A DNA stretch of 64,000 nucleotides from Alistipes sp. (GCA_017451685.1 JAFTNV010000027.1:1-64000), one strand, 5' to 3'; positions 8,149-17,622 are shown, counted from the first letter of the stretch. The notes: generated from the letters alone by a model not told the origin. Program-made: numbers and translations.

Positions 8149-9264
8149 ATGAGGAAGTTTTTCAAGCAGATACACATCTGGCTATCCATACCCTTCGGCA
8201 TTGTCATCGCAGTGACATGCTTCACCGGTGCGATGCTCATCTTCGAGCCGGAGATTACCGCACAGGTGCAGAGCGACTACCAACGTGTTGAGCGCGTTGG
8301 TGTCGCCCCGCTACCTATCGACGAGCTGCTACGCCGCGTGGAGCCCACGCTCAACGAGGGGCAGCGCATTACGGGCGTTACTATCTTCGACGACAAGGAG
8401 CTATGTTACAAGGTGGGGCTCTCGGAGCCTAAGCACGCGGCGACATACGTCGACCAATATAGTGGCGAGGTGAAGGGTCAGCCCGAGAGGTTGGAGTTCT
8501 TCCGCACGATGTTCCGCCTGCACCGCTGGCTCATGGACGAGCGCCCCGAGGATAACAACGCCATATTCTGGGGCAAGGTGATTGTGGGTGTGAGCACGCT
8601 GATGTTCGTAATCATCATCCTCAGCGGCATCGTCATCTGGGTACCCAAGAGCATCAAGGCACTAAAAAACCGCACACAGATAGCGCTACGCAAGGGGTGG
8701 CACCGCTTCTGGTACGACCTGCATGTTGCAGGTGGCATCTACGCCACGCTGCTACTCTTGGCCATGGCGCTCACGGGCCTCACATGGTCTTTCGAGTGGT
8801 ACCGCAACGACTTCTACCGCCTCTTTGGTGTCAAGATGGAGGCCAAGGTCAACGACCACAATAAGGGCGAGCGCGGAGATAAGCGTGCGAAAGATGGCAA
8901 TGCCTACATATCATGGGAGCGTGCCTACAACAACACGCGCAACATTGTTGGCGATGTGGAGAAGATGACCGTAGCGCGTGGCTCGGTGAGCGTGCCGTGC
9001 GAAGGCTGGGGCAATCAACGTGCCACGGACATGTACCTCTTCGACGAGAAGACGGGCGCGATTACCGCCACGGAGCGATATGCCGTCTCGGAGCGCTCGC
9101 GCAAGGTGCGCGGATGGATATACTCCGTTCACGTGGGCAACTGGGGCGGCATGCTGACACGCATCCTATGGTTCCTCGCCGCGATGATTGGCGCCACGCT
9201 TCCGCTCACGGGATATTATCTATGGATTAAGCGTAAGTTTATCCGAAAGAGGGCTACGCCATAG
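8149..9264 (+). CDS. xusC: PepSY-domain inner-membrane protein, XusC-like
   Basis: A 371-aa protein of the PepSY-associated transmembrane family. Transmembrane segments are visible at about 13-35, 143-165, 195-215 and 335-358. Conserved histidines and basic residues near the helices (FRLHRWLM, WYDLHVAGGIY, SVHVGNWGG) suit haem or electron transfer. Related proteins are thought to reduce iron from imported siderophores at the inner membrane; this has not been proved for this family in general. It is the last gene of the xus operon, 7 bases after xusB. Confidence 0.82.
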   Translation: MRKFFKQIHIWLSIPFGIVIAVTCFTGAMLIFEPEITAQVQSDYQRVERVGVAPLPIDELLRRVEPTLNEGQRITGVTIFDDKELCYKVGLSEPKHAATYVDQYSGEVKGQPERLEFFRTMFRLHRWLMDERPEDNNAIFWGKVIVGVSTLMFVIIILSGIVIWVPKSIKALKNRTQIALRKGWHRFWYDLHVAGGIYATLLLLAMALTGLTWSFEWYRNDFYRLFGVKMEAKVNDHNKGERGDKRAKDGNAYISWERAYNNTRNIVGDVEKMTVARGSVSVPCEGWGNQRATDMYLFDEKTGAITATERYAVSERSRKVRGWIYSVHVGNWGGMLTRILWFLAAMIGATLPLTGYYLWIKRKFIRKRATP

Positions 9265-9277
9265 CAGGGCCACCATG

Positions 9278-9538
9278 CTACGGTACGGGGTCGTAGCCCG
9301 ACCCGCCCCACGGATGGCAGCGCAGGAGGCGACGGATGGTTAGATAAAGACCTTTGATTGGGCCATGCTTCCGGAGTGCCTCGATGGCATATTGCGAGCA
9401 GGTGGGGGTGAAGCGGCACGAGGGGGGCTTGAGCGGTGATATACACAGCTGATAGAAGCGCACAAGCAGAATCAGGGGCAGCGACAGCACCCTCTTAGCA
9501 GCGCTCCACGACCTCCTGAAGAATGTGTTCGACGGCAT
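9278..9538 (-). CDS. yidD: membrane protein insertion efficiency factor YidD
   Basis: An 86-aa protein with the family core [36 protein letters not shown] and [17 protein letters not shown], including the conserved cysteines. YidD assists YidC in inserting membrane proteins. The start at 9538 (MPSNTFFRR) gives the usual family length; the frame is open further upstream (to 9643), but that would add 35 residues of out-of-frame rnpA sequence. The gene overlaps the end of rnpA by 44 bp, the usual rnpA-yidD arrangement. Confidence 0.9.
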   Translation of the reverse strand: MPSNTFFRRSWSAAKRVLSLPLILLVRFYQLCISPLKPPSCRFTPTCSQYAIEALRKHGPIKGLYLTIRRLLRCHPWGGSGYDPVP

Positions 9539-9878
9539 GTTCGATAGTTTTGTAGGGGAGCACATCCTTCGACGAGTAGACAAGCGCCATGTCGATGCTC
9601 TTTCCGCGTGTTGCAGCCGCAGCAACAAGACCCTCCTTCGCAAGGCGATAGGCCTCCTTCGTCCTGCGGCGCAGGAGGTTACGACGATTAGCGCGCTTAT
9701 GGTTGCGCTTGGGAACAGAGAAGAGTACCTCCACCGTGGGCGAGGTACTCTCTTCTATTAATATGGTATAACGAAACGGATAGACAAAGCCCGACGCACC
9801 ATCCTCAAAAAGGCGGCGCACAGCCGTGAGCGAGCTCAAGCGCTCGGCTTTACCTAAACCATGTGGCTTTGTCGACAT
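9495..9878 (-). CDS. rnpA: ribonuclease P protein component
   Basis: A 127-aa basic protein, the protein subunit of RNase P that matures tRNA 5' ends. The RNR signature is present as [22 protein letters not shown] (about residues 57-78), after a typical start ([20 protein letters not shown]). rpmH and dnaA, its usual neighbours in many phyla, are absent; here it follows hemD by 3 bases, a Bacteroidota arrangement. Confidence 0.93.
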   Translation of the reverse strand: MSTKPHGLGKAERLSSLTAVRRLFEDGASGFVYPFRYTILIEESTSPTVEVLFSVPKRNHKRANRRNLLRRRTKEAYRLAKEGLVAAAATRGKSIDMALVYSSKDVLPYKTIEHAVEHILQEVVERC

Positions 9879-9881
9879 CTA

Positions 9882-10739
9882 CTATAAGTTCTTCTTCGGG
9901 GCACGTGTGCGAGTCTTCTTCTGCAACTTCGACTGCTGAGCCTTGATAAACTCCTCCTTTGCCGTGTCGTCCTTAACCTCGGCATCGGCAACATCGACAC
10001 CCTCGGCCAGCTTCGTGCAGTATATGTCGAGGGCCTTAACCATCGAGGGTGCCTCGGGCGAGGGTGCTGAGGCCTTAACCTTCAGGCCGGCATCCTTCGC
10101 AGCACGCAACGTAGCCTCGCCAAACGTAGCAACGACAGGTAACGCATTGACATCGAACTTCTCCGTAAGAGCCTTAACATCGTTGGGCGAGTAGAGCGCG
10201 ATGATATCGTAATCCGCAGGGTTCATGTCCGTCATGTCGGCAGCAACCGTGCGCGCAAAGACCACAGGCGACACCTTGAGCTTGAGCTTCGACAGTGTGT
10301 CGGGCAGCTCTGGCTTGAAGGGCTCCGTGAGCGCCAACATAAACTTCTCGTCCTTATGCTTGACGATAAGCTCCAACAACGAGTTGAACGTACCATCGGC
10401 AAACGATATCTTACGCTTGCGGTAGACGATATACTTCTGCAAGTAGAGCGCCACAGCCTCCGTGTTGCATATATACTTCATCGTCTCGGGCACGGTGATG
10501 CGCGCCTCCTCGCAGATGTGGAAGAAGCTGTCGATGGTCGTGCGCGACGAGAATATCATCGTTGTATGATCGAGAATCTCGGTGCGCTGTGCGCGAAACT
10601 CCTTGAGCGTAACACCCACAACCCTAATCAACGGCTTATAGTCGACCACGAGGCCGTTCTTCTCCGAGAACTCGTAAAAGGGGGACTTCTCGATTACAGC
10701 CGGACGGGGCTGCGATACCAAAATCTTATTTACTTTCAA
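9882..10739 (-). CDS. hemD: uroporphyrinogen-III synthase family protein
   Basis: A 285-aa protein matching the HemD fold: two alpha/beta domains with motifs KILVSQPRP at the start, IFSSRTTIDSFFHIC and YDIIALYSPNDVKALTEKF in the middle. HemD cyclises hydroxymethylbilane to uroporphyrinogen III. The C-terminal tail (about 250-285) is unusually charged (LQKKTRTRAPKKNL). Many Bacteroidota lack a full haem pathway, so the enzyme may serve sirohaem or cobalamin, or may be a diverged paralogue. It sits between a DUF4271 gene and rnpA, a conserved order in the phylum. Confidence 0.8.
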   Translation of the reverse strand: MKVNKILVSQPRPAVIEKSPFYEFSEKNGLVVDYKPLIRVVGVTLKEFRAQRTEILDHTTMIFSSRTTIDSFFHICEEARITVPETMKYICNTEAVALYLQKYIVYRKRKISFADGTFNSLLELIVKHKDEKFMLALTEPFKPELPDTLSKLKLKVSPVVFARTVAADMTDMNPADYDIIALYSPNDVKALTEKFDVNALPVVATFGEATLRAAKDAGLKVKASAPSPEAPSMVKALDIYCTKLAEGVDVADAEVKDDTAKEEFIKAQQSKLQKKTRTRAPKKNL

Positions 10740-10856
10740 CTTAGAACGAAATAAATTTATCTAATAAATACTCTTTTCTATTCACGCATATTGCAGTAAT
10801 ATTGATACTCGTATCACAAAATACCATTTGAGCATCAACATATTACAACATCGTCG

Positions 10857-11717
10857 CTAACCTAAATGCTCGGGCAGCAGGCGCGCCAGGAAACTTAAAG
10901 GCAGCAAAATTGCGGTGCAAAGGTACAAAATCCAATACAAAATCGAAATTTTTTTACCGATAAATAGCAAAAAAGTATCTTTAACATACAAAATAGCCAG
11001 CAGCGTAACTCCCACAACAACAGCCGTAGAACTCCAGTTTGCCGCCGTCGTGTCCGACAGCAGCCACACGACGACCAACGGATAGAGCAGCACGACGCTA
11101 CGCACAAAGTCAAGGTAGCCGATGGCCGAGAGCTGCGAGGCTATATCCGAGCGTGTGACCCACTCCACAACCTTATGCAGCGAGTAGAACCACGCCAGGA
11201 TGACAACAACAAAGAGCATAGCCACAATCGGGGCGTACGACGACACCCCACCGGTGTATATCGACGAGCCGTCGTCCACATATCCATCCGTGAGGCGCAC
11301 AAATGATAGCGCCAGGACGACACCACCGATGATTGCTGCCGATAGTTTGAAGCGTTGCAGCGGCAGCTCGCCACCCATATATGCCATAAGGCGCTCACTA
11401 TTACCACTAAAGACACCGCCCCAGATGGAGCCTATAAAGTGCCACGAGCGCAGCAACACGTAGAGGTACGCAACGAGCGTGGCGACAACCAGCGTCTGGA
11501 ACAGGGGTAGCGACACAAGCGACATATCGTAGCCCTCCACGGCCGTAGATGTCATAAGCTCCGAGCCTACGCCAAACATATCCTCCGCTGTCGTAGCATG
11601 GTAGCCACCCTCATACCGTGCCACACCATCGCCAAGTGTCGAGCCACGACCATAGAGGTGTGTAGCCGATACCTCGCGATAGCCCTCGGCGGTATATTGT
11701 GTTACGATGTTAAGCAT
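10857..11717 (-). CDS. DUF4271 integral membrane protein
   Basis: A membrane protein of about 286 aa with hydrophobic segments in the C-terminal two thirds (roughly 76-95, 125-145, 165-185, 210-230, 235-255, 262-282), matching DUF4271 (PF14093). Function unknown. The start at 11717 (MLNIVTQYT) overlaps the kinase gene by 8 bp; an ATG at 11729 adding MEGA is possible. A TACCTTTG-type -7 box (10918-10925, minus) inside its 3' end may give hemD its own promoter. Confidence 0.75.
   Translation of the reverse strand: MLNIVTQYTAEGYREVSATHLYGRGSTLGDGVARYEGGYHATTAEDMFGVGSELMTSTAVEGYDMSLVSLPLFQTLVVATLVAYLYVLLRSWHFIGSIWGGVFSGNSERLMAYMGGELPLQRFKLSAAIIGGVVLALSFVRLTDGYVDDGSSIYTGGVSSYAPIVAMLFVVVILAWFYSLHKVVEWVTRSDIASQLSAIGYLDFVRSVVLLYPLVVVWLLSDTTAANWSSTAVVVGVTLLAILYVKDTFLLFIGKKISILYWILYLCTAILLPLSFLARLLPEHLG
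10918..10925 (-). promoter_or_regulatory. possible internal promoter (-7 box) for hemD-rnpA-yidD
   Basis: TACCTTTG on the minus strand, inside the 3' end of the DUF4271 gene and 179 bases upstream of hemD. No convincing -33 element was found, so this is weak. Confidence 0.35.
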
Positions 11718-12954
11718 TGCCCCCTCCACGTTTTAGCGTTACACGAATGGTTGTCCCGCGCCCCGGCTCGGAGCGCACGACGGCAATCTTACCGCGGTGG
11801 TACTCCTCGATGATGCGGCGCGAGAGCGAGAGGCCGAGGCCCCAGCCACGTGTCTTGGTCGTAAAGCCAGGCTCGAAGATGCGTGTCCAGTTACCCTTGG
11901 CGATGCCCTTACCCGTGTCGCTCACCTCGACATATACGTTATGCCCATCCTCACCCACGGTGACATCAATAGCACCCTGACCCTGGAGCGCATCGAGCGA
12001 GTTCTTCATAAGGTTCTCGACAACCCACTCAAAGAGAGCTGCATTTATCTCGGCACTTATGGGGGCCATGGCCAGACCGTTATACGAGAGTGTCACGTTG
12101 CGCGGTATGCGGCGACGGAAGTAGAGCACCGTGTCGCCCACAACCTCGTTGATGTTCATCATCGTAAGTTGTGTCTCGGAGCCTATCTTCGAGAAGCGGT
12201 CGACAATCTTCATCAGGTGGGCCAAGTCCTTCGACATCTCGTCGACGGCCATCTGGTCTACGGGCTGCTCACGGAGGTACTCTATCCACCCGAGGAGTGA
12301 CGATGTGGGCGTGCCGAGTTGGTGTGCCGTCTCCTTTGCAAGACCCACCCACACCCTATTTTGCTCGTTCTGCTTCGACGACGAGAAGGCTATATAGGCG
12401 AAGATGGCGAAGATGATGATGATGCATAGCTGCACGTAGGGGAAGAATACAAGGGCATGACCGTGGGCACTCGACACGAGGCCCTCGTAGTCCGTCGTGC
12501 CGAAGTATATCGTGAATGTCGTGCGACGCATCATGCCATACGACACCGATATAGGCTTGTTCTTGTCGCTCATGCGCATAATCTCCGCGCGAAGAAGCTC
12601 GGGGTCGCCAACAACCTCGTCCGGGAGGTTCGTAACGAGGACATTGAGGCGCTCGTCAGCGATGATGAGCGGCACGTTGGTATGCTCCGCAAGTTTATCC
12701 AGCAACTCGGGGTTATAGACCATCTGTCCGCCAATGTTTGTCGAGCGCAGGATGTCCTCCCACATCTCCACAGCATTGCGCTCATCCTCCTTAAGCTGCT
12801 CGATGGCCATCTCGTCCTCATGCTTCATATCCACCGACACATGCCACGTATATACCACCGAGAGCGTAGCGAGAGCCAGACCCACGACGATGACCGTAGC
12901 ACGGCGGCGTAGCGAGAAGATGTTTCGTGAAATATGTATCTTCGGCAGCTTCAT
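11710..12954 (-). CDS. membrane sensor histidine kinase
   Basis: A 414-aa histidine kinase: transmembrane helices at about 20-37 and 168-191 flank a periplasmic sensor of about 130 residues. The dimerisation helix has the H-box KETAHQLGTPTSSL (His211). The ATPase domain shows the N-box ENLMKNSLDAL, DTGKGIA and GWGLGLSLSRRI. No response regulator gene lies beside it, so its partner is elsewhere (orphan kinase). It sits 15 bases after the S41 protease gene and overlaps the DUF4271 gene. Confidence 0.88.
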   Translation of the reverse strand: MKLPKIHISRNIFSLRRRATVIVVGLALATLSVVYTWHVSVDMKHEDEMAIEQLKEDERNAVEMWEDILRSTNIGGQMVYNPELLDKLAEHTNVPLIIADERLNVLVTNLPDEVVGDPELLRAEIMRMSDKNKPISVSYGMMRRTTFTIYFGTTDYEGLVSSAHGHALVFFPYVQLCIIIIFAIFAYIAFSSSKQNEQNRVWVGLAKETAHQLGTPTSSLLGWIEYLREQPVDQMAVDEMSKDLAHLMKIVDRFSKIGSETQLTMMNINEVVGDTVLYFRRRIPRNVTLSYNGLAMAPISAEINAALFEWVVENLMKNSLDALQGQGAIDVTVGEDGHNVYVEVSDTGKGIAKGNWTRIFEPGFTTKTRGWGLGLSLSRRIIEEYHRGKIAVVRSEPGRGTTIRVTLKRGGGNA

Positions 12955-12969
12955 TCTTGTTTATGAGGA

Positions 12970-14640
12970 TTAGTGCATGACGAGGTCTTGGTCGCGAAGG
13001 ATGCGAGCATACTCCTCGTCGTTCAGTAGGAGTGCAATAGCCTCCTCGACACACTCGTCATCGACGGCAGCACGCTCCACGACACCCTCATTATAGGCAT
13101 GGCGAAGAATTACCTGAGAGTTGAGCACGTCGACAATCTCCGTGCGATAGGTCTCCATGTTCGAGAGCTTATCATCCTTAATCTTAGCCTTAAGCTCCTC
13201 AACGACAGGCTTCAGCGCCTCGTCGTAGAGGTCGTTCTCGGCAGCCTTCTCCAGCGCCTTAAGAGCATGGCGTGTCTCCGACTCGTACGGCACATCGCAC
13301 TCGGCGATATACTCCACAAAGTCGGCATAGTCTTCGTCCGTGATGGTGAACGTGCGCACGTCGATGCTGTCGGCATGGTGGCTGCGCATATATCTATCCG
13401 CCCAATCGTCCATATATCCCATGGCGTAGAGCGTGAGGGCAAAGCGGCTGACATACTCGGGCTCGACCTTTACGTCGGGAACGATGCCACCACCATCGTA
13501 CACCTTACGTCCCCCGCGCGTATAAAACTCCGAGATAAGCGAGTCGGGAACCTCCACATCGGCACCCTCCCTACGCATGGCGGCATAGTTACGCGACTGT
13601 ATGCAGCGACCCGACGGTATATAATACTTTGCCGTGGTGAGCTTGAGGTAGGTATTGTAGCCGAGGTAGTTGGTGCTCTGCACGAGGCCCTTGCCGTAGG
13701 TGCGCGAGCCCATGACTACGGCCCTGTCCATATCCTGAAGCGCGCCCGCAAGAATCTCCGAGGCCGAGGCCGAGGTGCCATTAACCAAGATGACGACGGG
13801 GATATCTTCGGCAATCGGAGCGTGACGCGTGTCGTAGTGTTGCAACGACGACGAGTCGCGGCCCATGATAGATACCACCCTCGTGCCGCGCGGCACAAAT
13901 AGCGAGGCGATGTCGACCGCCTCCTTCATCACACCGCCACCATTCGAGCGGTAGTCGAGGATGATGCCACGCAACGAGTCCTCGGCAATAAGCGACTCGA
14001 CAGCACGGCGCATCTCGCCATAGCTATCCTCGATAAAATCGTTATGCGCAACATAGCCGATGCCATCGCGCAGGATGCCGGCATACGTGACACTCGGGAT
14101 GGATATACGACGGCGCGGGAGCATGAGCGTATCGACACCACCGCCAATATTACGCTCCACGACAACCGTAACGCTACTGCCGGGCTCACCCTTAAGGCGC
14201 TTGCTCACATCCTCGGTCGTAGCACCACGCATATCCTCACCCGCGATAGCCAATATCTTATCGCCAATCTTGATGCCCGCCTCGTCCGAGGGCGTGCCCT
14301 TATATGGCTGTGCGAAGATGACATAGTCGCCACGCTTGCGTATGAGCGACCCCACGCCACCATAGCGCCCCGTGGTCATCATCTCGAAGTCCGAGAGCGA
14401 GGCCTCCGACAGGTACTCCGTATATGGGTCTGTGGCGCGAAGCATGCCCTCGGCAGCAGCATCCAGCAGCTCGTCTGCCGTGACATCGTCGACATACGAC
14501 ACATCGAACTCGCGCATCATATTGGCCAATATCTCCGTGGCACGGCCAAGGTCGAAGTCACGCTGAGCGCGCTCAACACCCTGAGCATGCACCCCCACTG
14601 TCGTCAGCAACAATCCCAATATCGCGATAACACCACGCAT
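12970..14640 (-). CDS. S41 family C-terminal processing peptidase
   Basis: A 556-aa exported protease: signal peptide (about 1-19), N-terminal helical segment, PDZ domain (about 85-165, with YGGVGSLI and DEAGIKIGDKILAIAG), then the S41 domain (about 185-375). The catalytic dyad is visible as NGTSASASE (Ser292) and YGKG (Lys317), with the usual 25-residue spacing. These enzymes cut periplasmic proteins near their C-termini, affecting envelope or lipoprotein turnover. The C-terminal helical extension (about 430-556) is common in Bacteroidota. The gene lies in the long minus-strand operon between an unknown gene and the histidine kinase. Confidence 0.9.
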   Translation of the reverse strand: MRGVIAILGLLLTTVGVHAQGVERAQRDFDLGRATEILANMMREFDVSYVDDVTADELLDAAAEGMLRATDPYTEYLSEASLSDFEMMTTGRYGGVGSLIRKRGDYVIFAQPYKGTPSDEAGIKIGDKILAIAGEDMRGATTEDVSKRLKGEPGSSVTVVVERNIGGGVDTLMLPRRRISIPSVTYAGILRDGIGYVAHNDFIEDSYGEMRRAVESLIAEDSLRGIILDYRSNGGGVMKEAVDIASLFVPRGTRVVSIMGRDSSSLQHYDTRHAPIAEDIPVVILVNGTSASASEILAGALQDMDRAVVMGSRTYGKGLVQSTNYLGYNTYLKLTTAKYYIPSGRCIQSRNYAAMRREGADVEVPDSLISEFYTRGGRKVYDGGGIVPDVKVEPEYVSRFALTLYAMGYMDDWADRYMRSHHADSIDVRTFTITDEDYADFVEYIAECDVPYESETRHALKALEKAAENDLYDEALKPVVEELKAKIKDDKLSNMETYRTEIVDVLNSQVILRHAYNEGVVERAAVDDECVEEAIALLLNDEEYARILRDQDLVMH

Positions 14641-14661
14641 AACACCCTAAATATTACAATT

Positions 14662-15141
14662 TTACTCCTCGTAGCGGCTATTCTGCATGTAGCACTCCAG
14701 CTGGTATGCCACACGTGCCACCGTACGACGCAGGCCCGCAAGCTCAACGCCCCCCGCCGTCTTACGAACGACAATCTCGTCCTCGAACATCAGCATAAGG
14801 CGACCGAAGAAGCCCTCCTTGCGGAAGCGCAAAGCTTCACCCTCACGCCCCACAACTTTGAAGCCATAGGTGTGCATGGCGTTCATGATGCGCACCTCGT
14901 CCTTCACGATGTCGCACCCCTCAACCCTGCGGCGCATAAAGCCGAAGCGGGGGTAGAAGGCCGCTAAGCCCACAAAGGCAACGATAAGCCATGGCCCACT
15001 CTCCGACGTAAGTTGCTCCCTAAGTAGCGTCACAAAGTCGACCGAGCGCAGAGCACCGTCGAACGACATTAGCCACACGAGCGCCACATCTAAAACGCAC
15101 AAAAAGAGTAGATATTTTACGGAACGTACAACGTACTTCAT
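14662..15141 (-). CDS. conserved membrane-anchored protein of unknown function
   Basis: A 159-aa protein. Two hydrophobic segments (about 8-27 and 50-65) place the N-terminus in the membrane, followed by a basic, probably cytoplasmic domain (GCDIVKDEVRIMNAMHTYGFK; VELAGLRRTVARVAYQLECYM). No family was recognised. It is preceded by a 14-bp repeat (15154-15195) after ispH and followed at 21 bases by the S41 protease gene, so co-expression with envelope functions is likely. Confidence 0.6.
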   Translation of the reverse strand: MKYVVRSVKYLLFLCVLDVALVWLMSFDGALRSVDFVTLLREQLTSESGPWLIVAFVGLAAFYPRFGFMRRRVEGCDIVKDEVRIMNAMHTYGFKVVGREGEALRFRKEGFFGRLMLMFEDEIVVRKTAGGVELAGLRRTVARVAYQLECYMQNSRYEE

Positions 15142-15153
15142 AACTTCCAGTTA

Positions 15154-15195
15154 TAATTAGTAGTGAGTAATTAGTAGTGAGTAATTAGTAATGGG
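15154..15195. repeat. 14-bp short tandem repeat (about 3 units)
   Basis: TAATTAGTAGTGAG is repeated twice, then a third variant TAATTAGTAATGGG. It occupies the ispH-to-unknown-gene gap. The GAGTAGTGAG word recurs at 33814-33835 and 39570-39630. Confidence 0.75.
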
Positions 15196-15199
15196 GGTA

Positions 15200-16057
15200 T
15201 TAGCGCTTACCAAGAGCTTTGGCGACATCCTCCATAAGCCAGCGGGGTGTCGACGTGGCACCACAAATGCCCACGCTCTGAGCACCCACAAGCCACTCTT
15301 CGTCAATCTCCGTGGCATCTTCAATATGGTAGGTGCGGCTATTAGCCCTGCGGCACACATCGCACAGCACACGACCATTTGACGACTTACGCCCCGCAAC
15401 AAACAGCACCACATTCACACCCCTCGAGAACTCGGCAAGGAGAGCCTCACGCCCCGCAACACGGCGACAGATGGTATCATCAATGGTGACACTCACGCCC
15501 TCCGCCACACGGCTGCGTATCTCCTCCGAAAGAGCGTTGAAGAGGTCGATGCTCTGCGTCGTCTGCGACAAGAAGTATATCGGGCGCGTGAAGTCGACAG
15601 CCACAAGGTCATCAACGCCCTCCACCACCGTAACATCATCATTGACCTGACCCGTAAGACCCACAACCTCGGCATGGCCACGCTTGCCCAAAAGCACAAC
15701 GCTACCACCCACCGTCTGCATCTTAGTGTAAGCCTCCCTCAGACGGCGCTGAAGGCGCGCAACAACGGGGCACGTGGCATCTATAACATTGATACCCAGC
15801 GCCTCGGCACGACGGTATGTCGTGGGGGGCTCACCATGGGCGCGGATAAGAAGTCGTCGACCGCCTAAGCGCTCCATATCGGCATGGGTGACGGTATGGA
15901 GTCCCAGCTCCTCGAGGCGCTGCACCTCGACGCGGTTGTGCACGATATCGCCAAGCGAGTACACCTCGCCATGCTCGCCAAGAGCACGCTCGGCCTCGCC
16001 AATAGCCCGAACAACACCGAAGCAGAAGCCCGAATTATCGTCTATGCGTATCTCCAT
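15200..16057 (-). CDS. ispH: 4-hydroxy-3-methylbut-2-enyl diphosphate reductase
   Basis: A 285-aa enzyme of the MEP isoprenoid pathway, making IPP and DMAPP from HMBPP with a 4Fe-4S cluster. All three cluster cysteines are at the classic positions: Cys12 (SGFCFGV), Cys96 (DATCPVV) and Cys197 (DDTICRRV). IRAHGEPP and the late CGATSTPRWLMEDV are also typical; the usual AGASTP is CGATSTP here. It starts one base after the cmk stop. Confidence 0.95.
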   Translation of the reverse strand: MEIRIDDNSGFCFGVVRAIGEAERALGEHGEVYSLGDIVHNRVEVQRLEELGLHTVTHADMERLGGRRLLIRAHGEPPTTYRRAEALGINVIDATCPVVARLQRRLREAYTKMQTVGGSVVLLGKRGHAEVVGLTGQVNDDVTVVEGVDDLVAVDFTRPIYFLSQTTQSIDLFNALSEEIRSRVAEGVSVTIDDTICRRVAGREALLAEFSRGVNVVLFVAGRKSSNGRVLCDVCRRANSRTYHIEDATEIDEEWLVGAQSVGICGATSTPRWLMEDVAKALGKR

Positions 16058-16058
16058 A

Positions 16059-16754
16059 CTAACGGTTAACTATGCGCTGATACTGCTCGTCGAACCACGC
16101 CATCTGCTCGTCGACCGTCATCGTCGAGTTATCCAGCACAATGGCATCGTCGGCCTTGCGCAGGGGCGAAATCTTACGCGACATGTCTGCCTCGTCGCGC
16201 GAGACGACATTTTGGTATATCTCCTCAAGCGTGACATCGTCGCCCTTGGCCGTAAGCTCCTTATATCTGCGCTCGGCACGCACCATGGCATCCGCCGTCA
16301 TATATATCTTAAGCTCCGCAGCGGGAAACACCGTAGTGCCTATATCCCTGCCATCCATGACCACGCCACCCTTCTGGCCCATCTGCTGCTGCATGGCGAC
16401 GAGCTTCGCGCGCACGGCAGCGATGGAGCTCACGGCACTCACGAAGTTGCTCACCTCGATGGTGCGTATCTTACCCTCCACAAGGTCGCCATTGACGTAT
16501 ATGTCGCTGGCACCACGTGCGGGGTTGAAGCGGAAGTCTATATCTATATCCTCGAGCATAGCCTCAACCGCAGCCTCCTCGACGATGCCCGAGTGTATGG
16601 CGCCATGCTCCAAGGCGTAGAGCGTGACGGCACGATACATCGCACCCGTGTCGATGAAGATATAACCCAGGCGCGCAGCAATAGCCTTGGCAAAGGTGCT
16701 CTTACCACACGACGAGTGGCCGTCGATGGCGATGATAATTCTCTTGTTCTCCAT
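16059..16754 (-). CDS. cmk: cytidylate kinase
   Basis: A 231-aa kinase that phosphorylates CMP and dCMP. The P-loop is GHSSCGKST (about residues 12-20). VMDGRDIGTTVFP and the RRYKELTAKG...EIYQNVVSRDEAD lid segment are characteristic. Length is normal. It lies 6 bases downstream of the lysE-like gene and directly before ispH, in one operon. Confidence 0.95.
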   Translation of the reverse strand: MENKRIIIAIDGHSSCGKSTFAKAIAARLGYIFIDTGAMYRAVTLYALEHGAIHSGIVEEAAVEAMLEDIDIDFRFNPARGASDIYVNGDLVEGKIRTIEVSNFVSAVSSIAAVRAKLVAMQQQMGQKGGVVMDGRDIGTTVFPAAELKIYMTADAMVRAERRYKELTAKGDDVTLEEIYQNVVSRDEADMSRKISPLRKADDAIVLDNSTMTVDEQMAWFDEQYQRIVNR

Positions 16755-16760
16755 TATCTC

Positions 16761-17579
16761 TTAACTTATTAATACCGAAACAAGGGTGTAGATACCCAGG
16801 ATGCTGATGATGACACCCGCAATATGGTTTATTGTCAGCATGTGGCGTGGGCGGAAGCCACGACGGAAGAAGTTGATAAGCGACGTGAGGCCTGCCCACC
16901 ATAGCACGGCACCGAGCAGGAAGCCACCGAGCACCAACGTATTACGCAGCATGCGGCTCACGGCGGGCTGCTCCGATGTCACCTCGGCACTCTCCTCCAC
17001 CTGAGTCTCCTCCGCGGGTGTGCTCGTCTCGTAGACCGCAATAGCGCCATGTGCCGTATGCACATACGCCACCTCGACATCCTCCTCGGCCTCCTCCGTG
17101 GCAACAACCTCCACGGCAGCCTCGTCGCGCGTATCCTCAACAGCGAGGTCTATGTTAAACATCGTGAAGAATGCAAGGATATAGGGGATGACCACGACGA
17201 AGTTGGCGAGCGTGAAGCCGAACATCGAGGCGAAGTCCTGCCACAGGGCACTATGGCCTGCGCGGTTTTTACGTATCTGCGGCACGGGGTTCTTGAAGAA
17301 TATGAAGATGCCGACGATGACGACAAAGATACCGCCACAGAGCTGTATTGCCGTGCTATACTCGTCGATGTAGCGCTTCAAGAGCGAGTATACCGTGAAT
17401 GCAAGGATGGCCATGATGGTGTCGGCACAGGCGATGCCCAAGCCCGAGACAAGGCCCGAGAGGTGTCCCTTGCTCAGCGTGCGCTGGATGCAGAGCACAG
17501 CAACAGGGCCCACCGTCACCGACGAGGCAAGACCCACGCAGAGGCCACCAAAGAGTATCTCCAACAGTTCGACAATCAT
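16761..17579 (-). CDS. LysE family transporter with an acidic insertion
   Basis: A 272-aa membrane protein of the LysE/RhtB exporter superfamily. It starts with GGLCVGLASSVTVGPVAVLCIQRTL and has six likely membrane segments. The family is usually 200-210 aa. The extra length is a strongly acidic, Glu/Ala/Val-rich stretch (about residues 143-205) between membrane segments, which is unusual. Substrate unknown; amino-acid export is typical for the family. First gene of the ten-gene minus-strand run down to yidD, with a -7 box at 17623-17630. Confidence 0.8.
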   Translation of the reverse strand: MIVELLEILFGGLCVGLASSVTVGPVAVLCIQRTLSKGHLSGLVSGLGIACADTIMAILAFTVYSLLKRYIDEYSTAIQLCGGIFVVIVGIFIFFKNPVPQIRKNRAGHSALWQDFASMFGFTLANFVVVIPYILAFFTMFNIDLAVEDTRDEAAVEVVATEEAEEDVEVAYVHTAHGAIAVYETSTPAEETQVEESAEVTSEQPAVSRMLRNTLVLGGFLLGAVLWWAGLTSLINFFRRGFRPRHMLTINHIAGVIISILGIYTLVSVLIS

Positions 17580-17622
17580 AGCGTTATAATACGCGCCCTA
17601 CGCGCGAGTAAATATATCGGGG

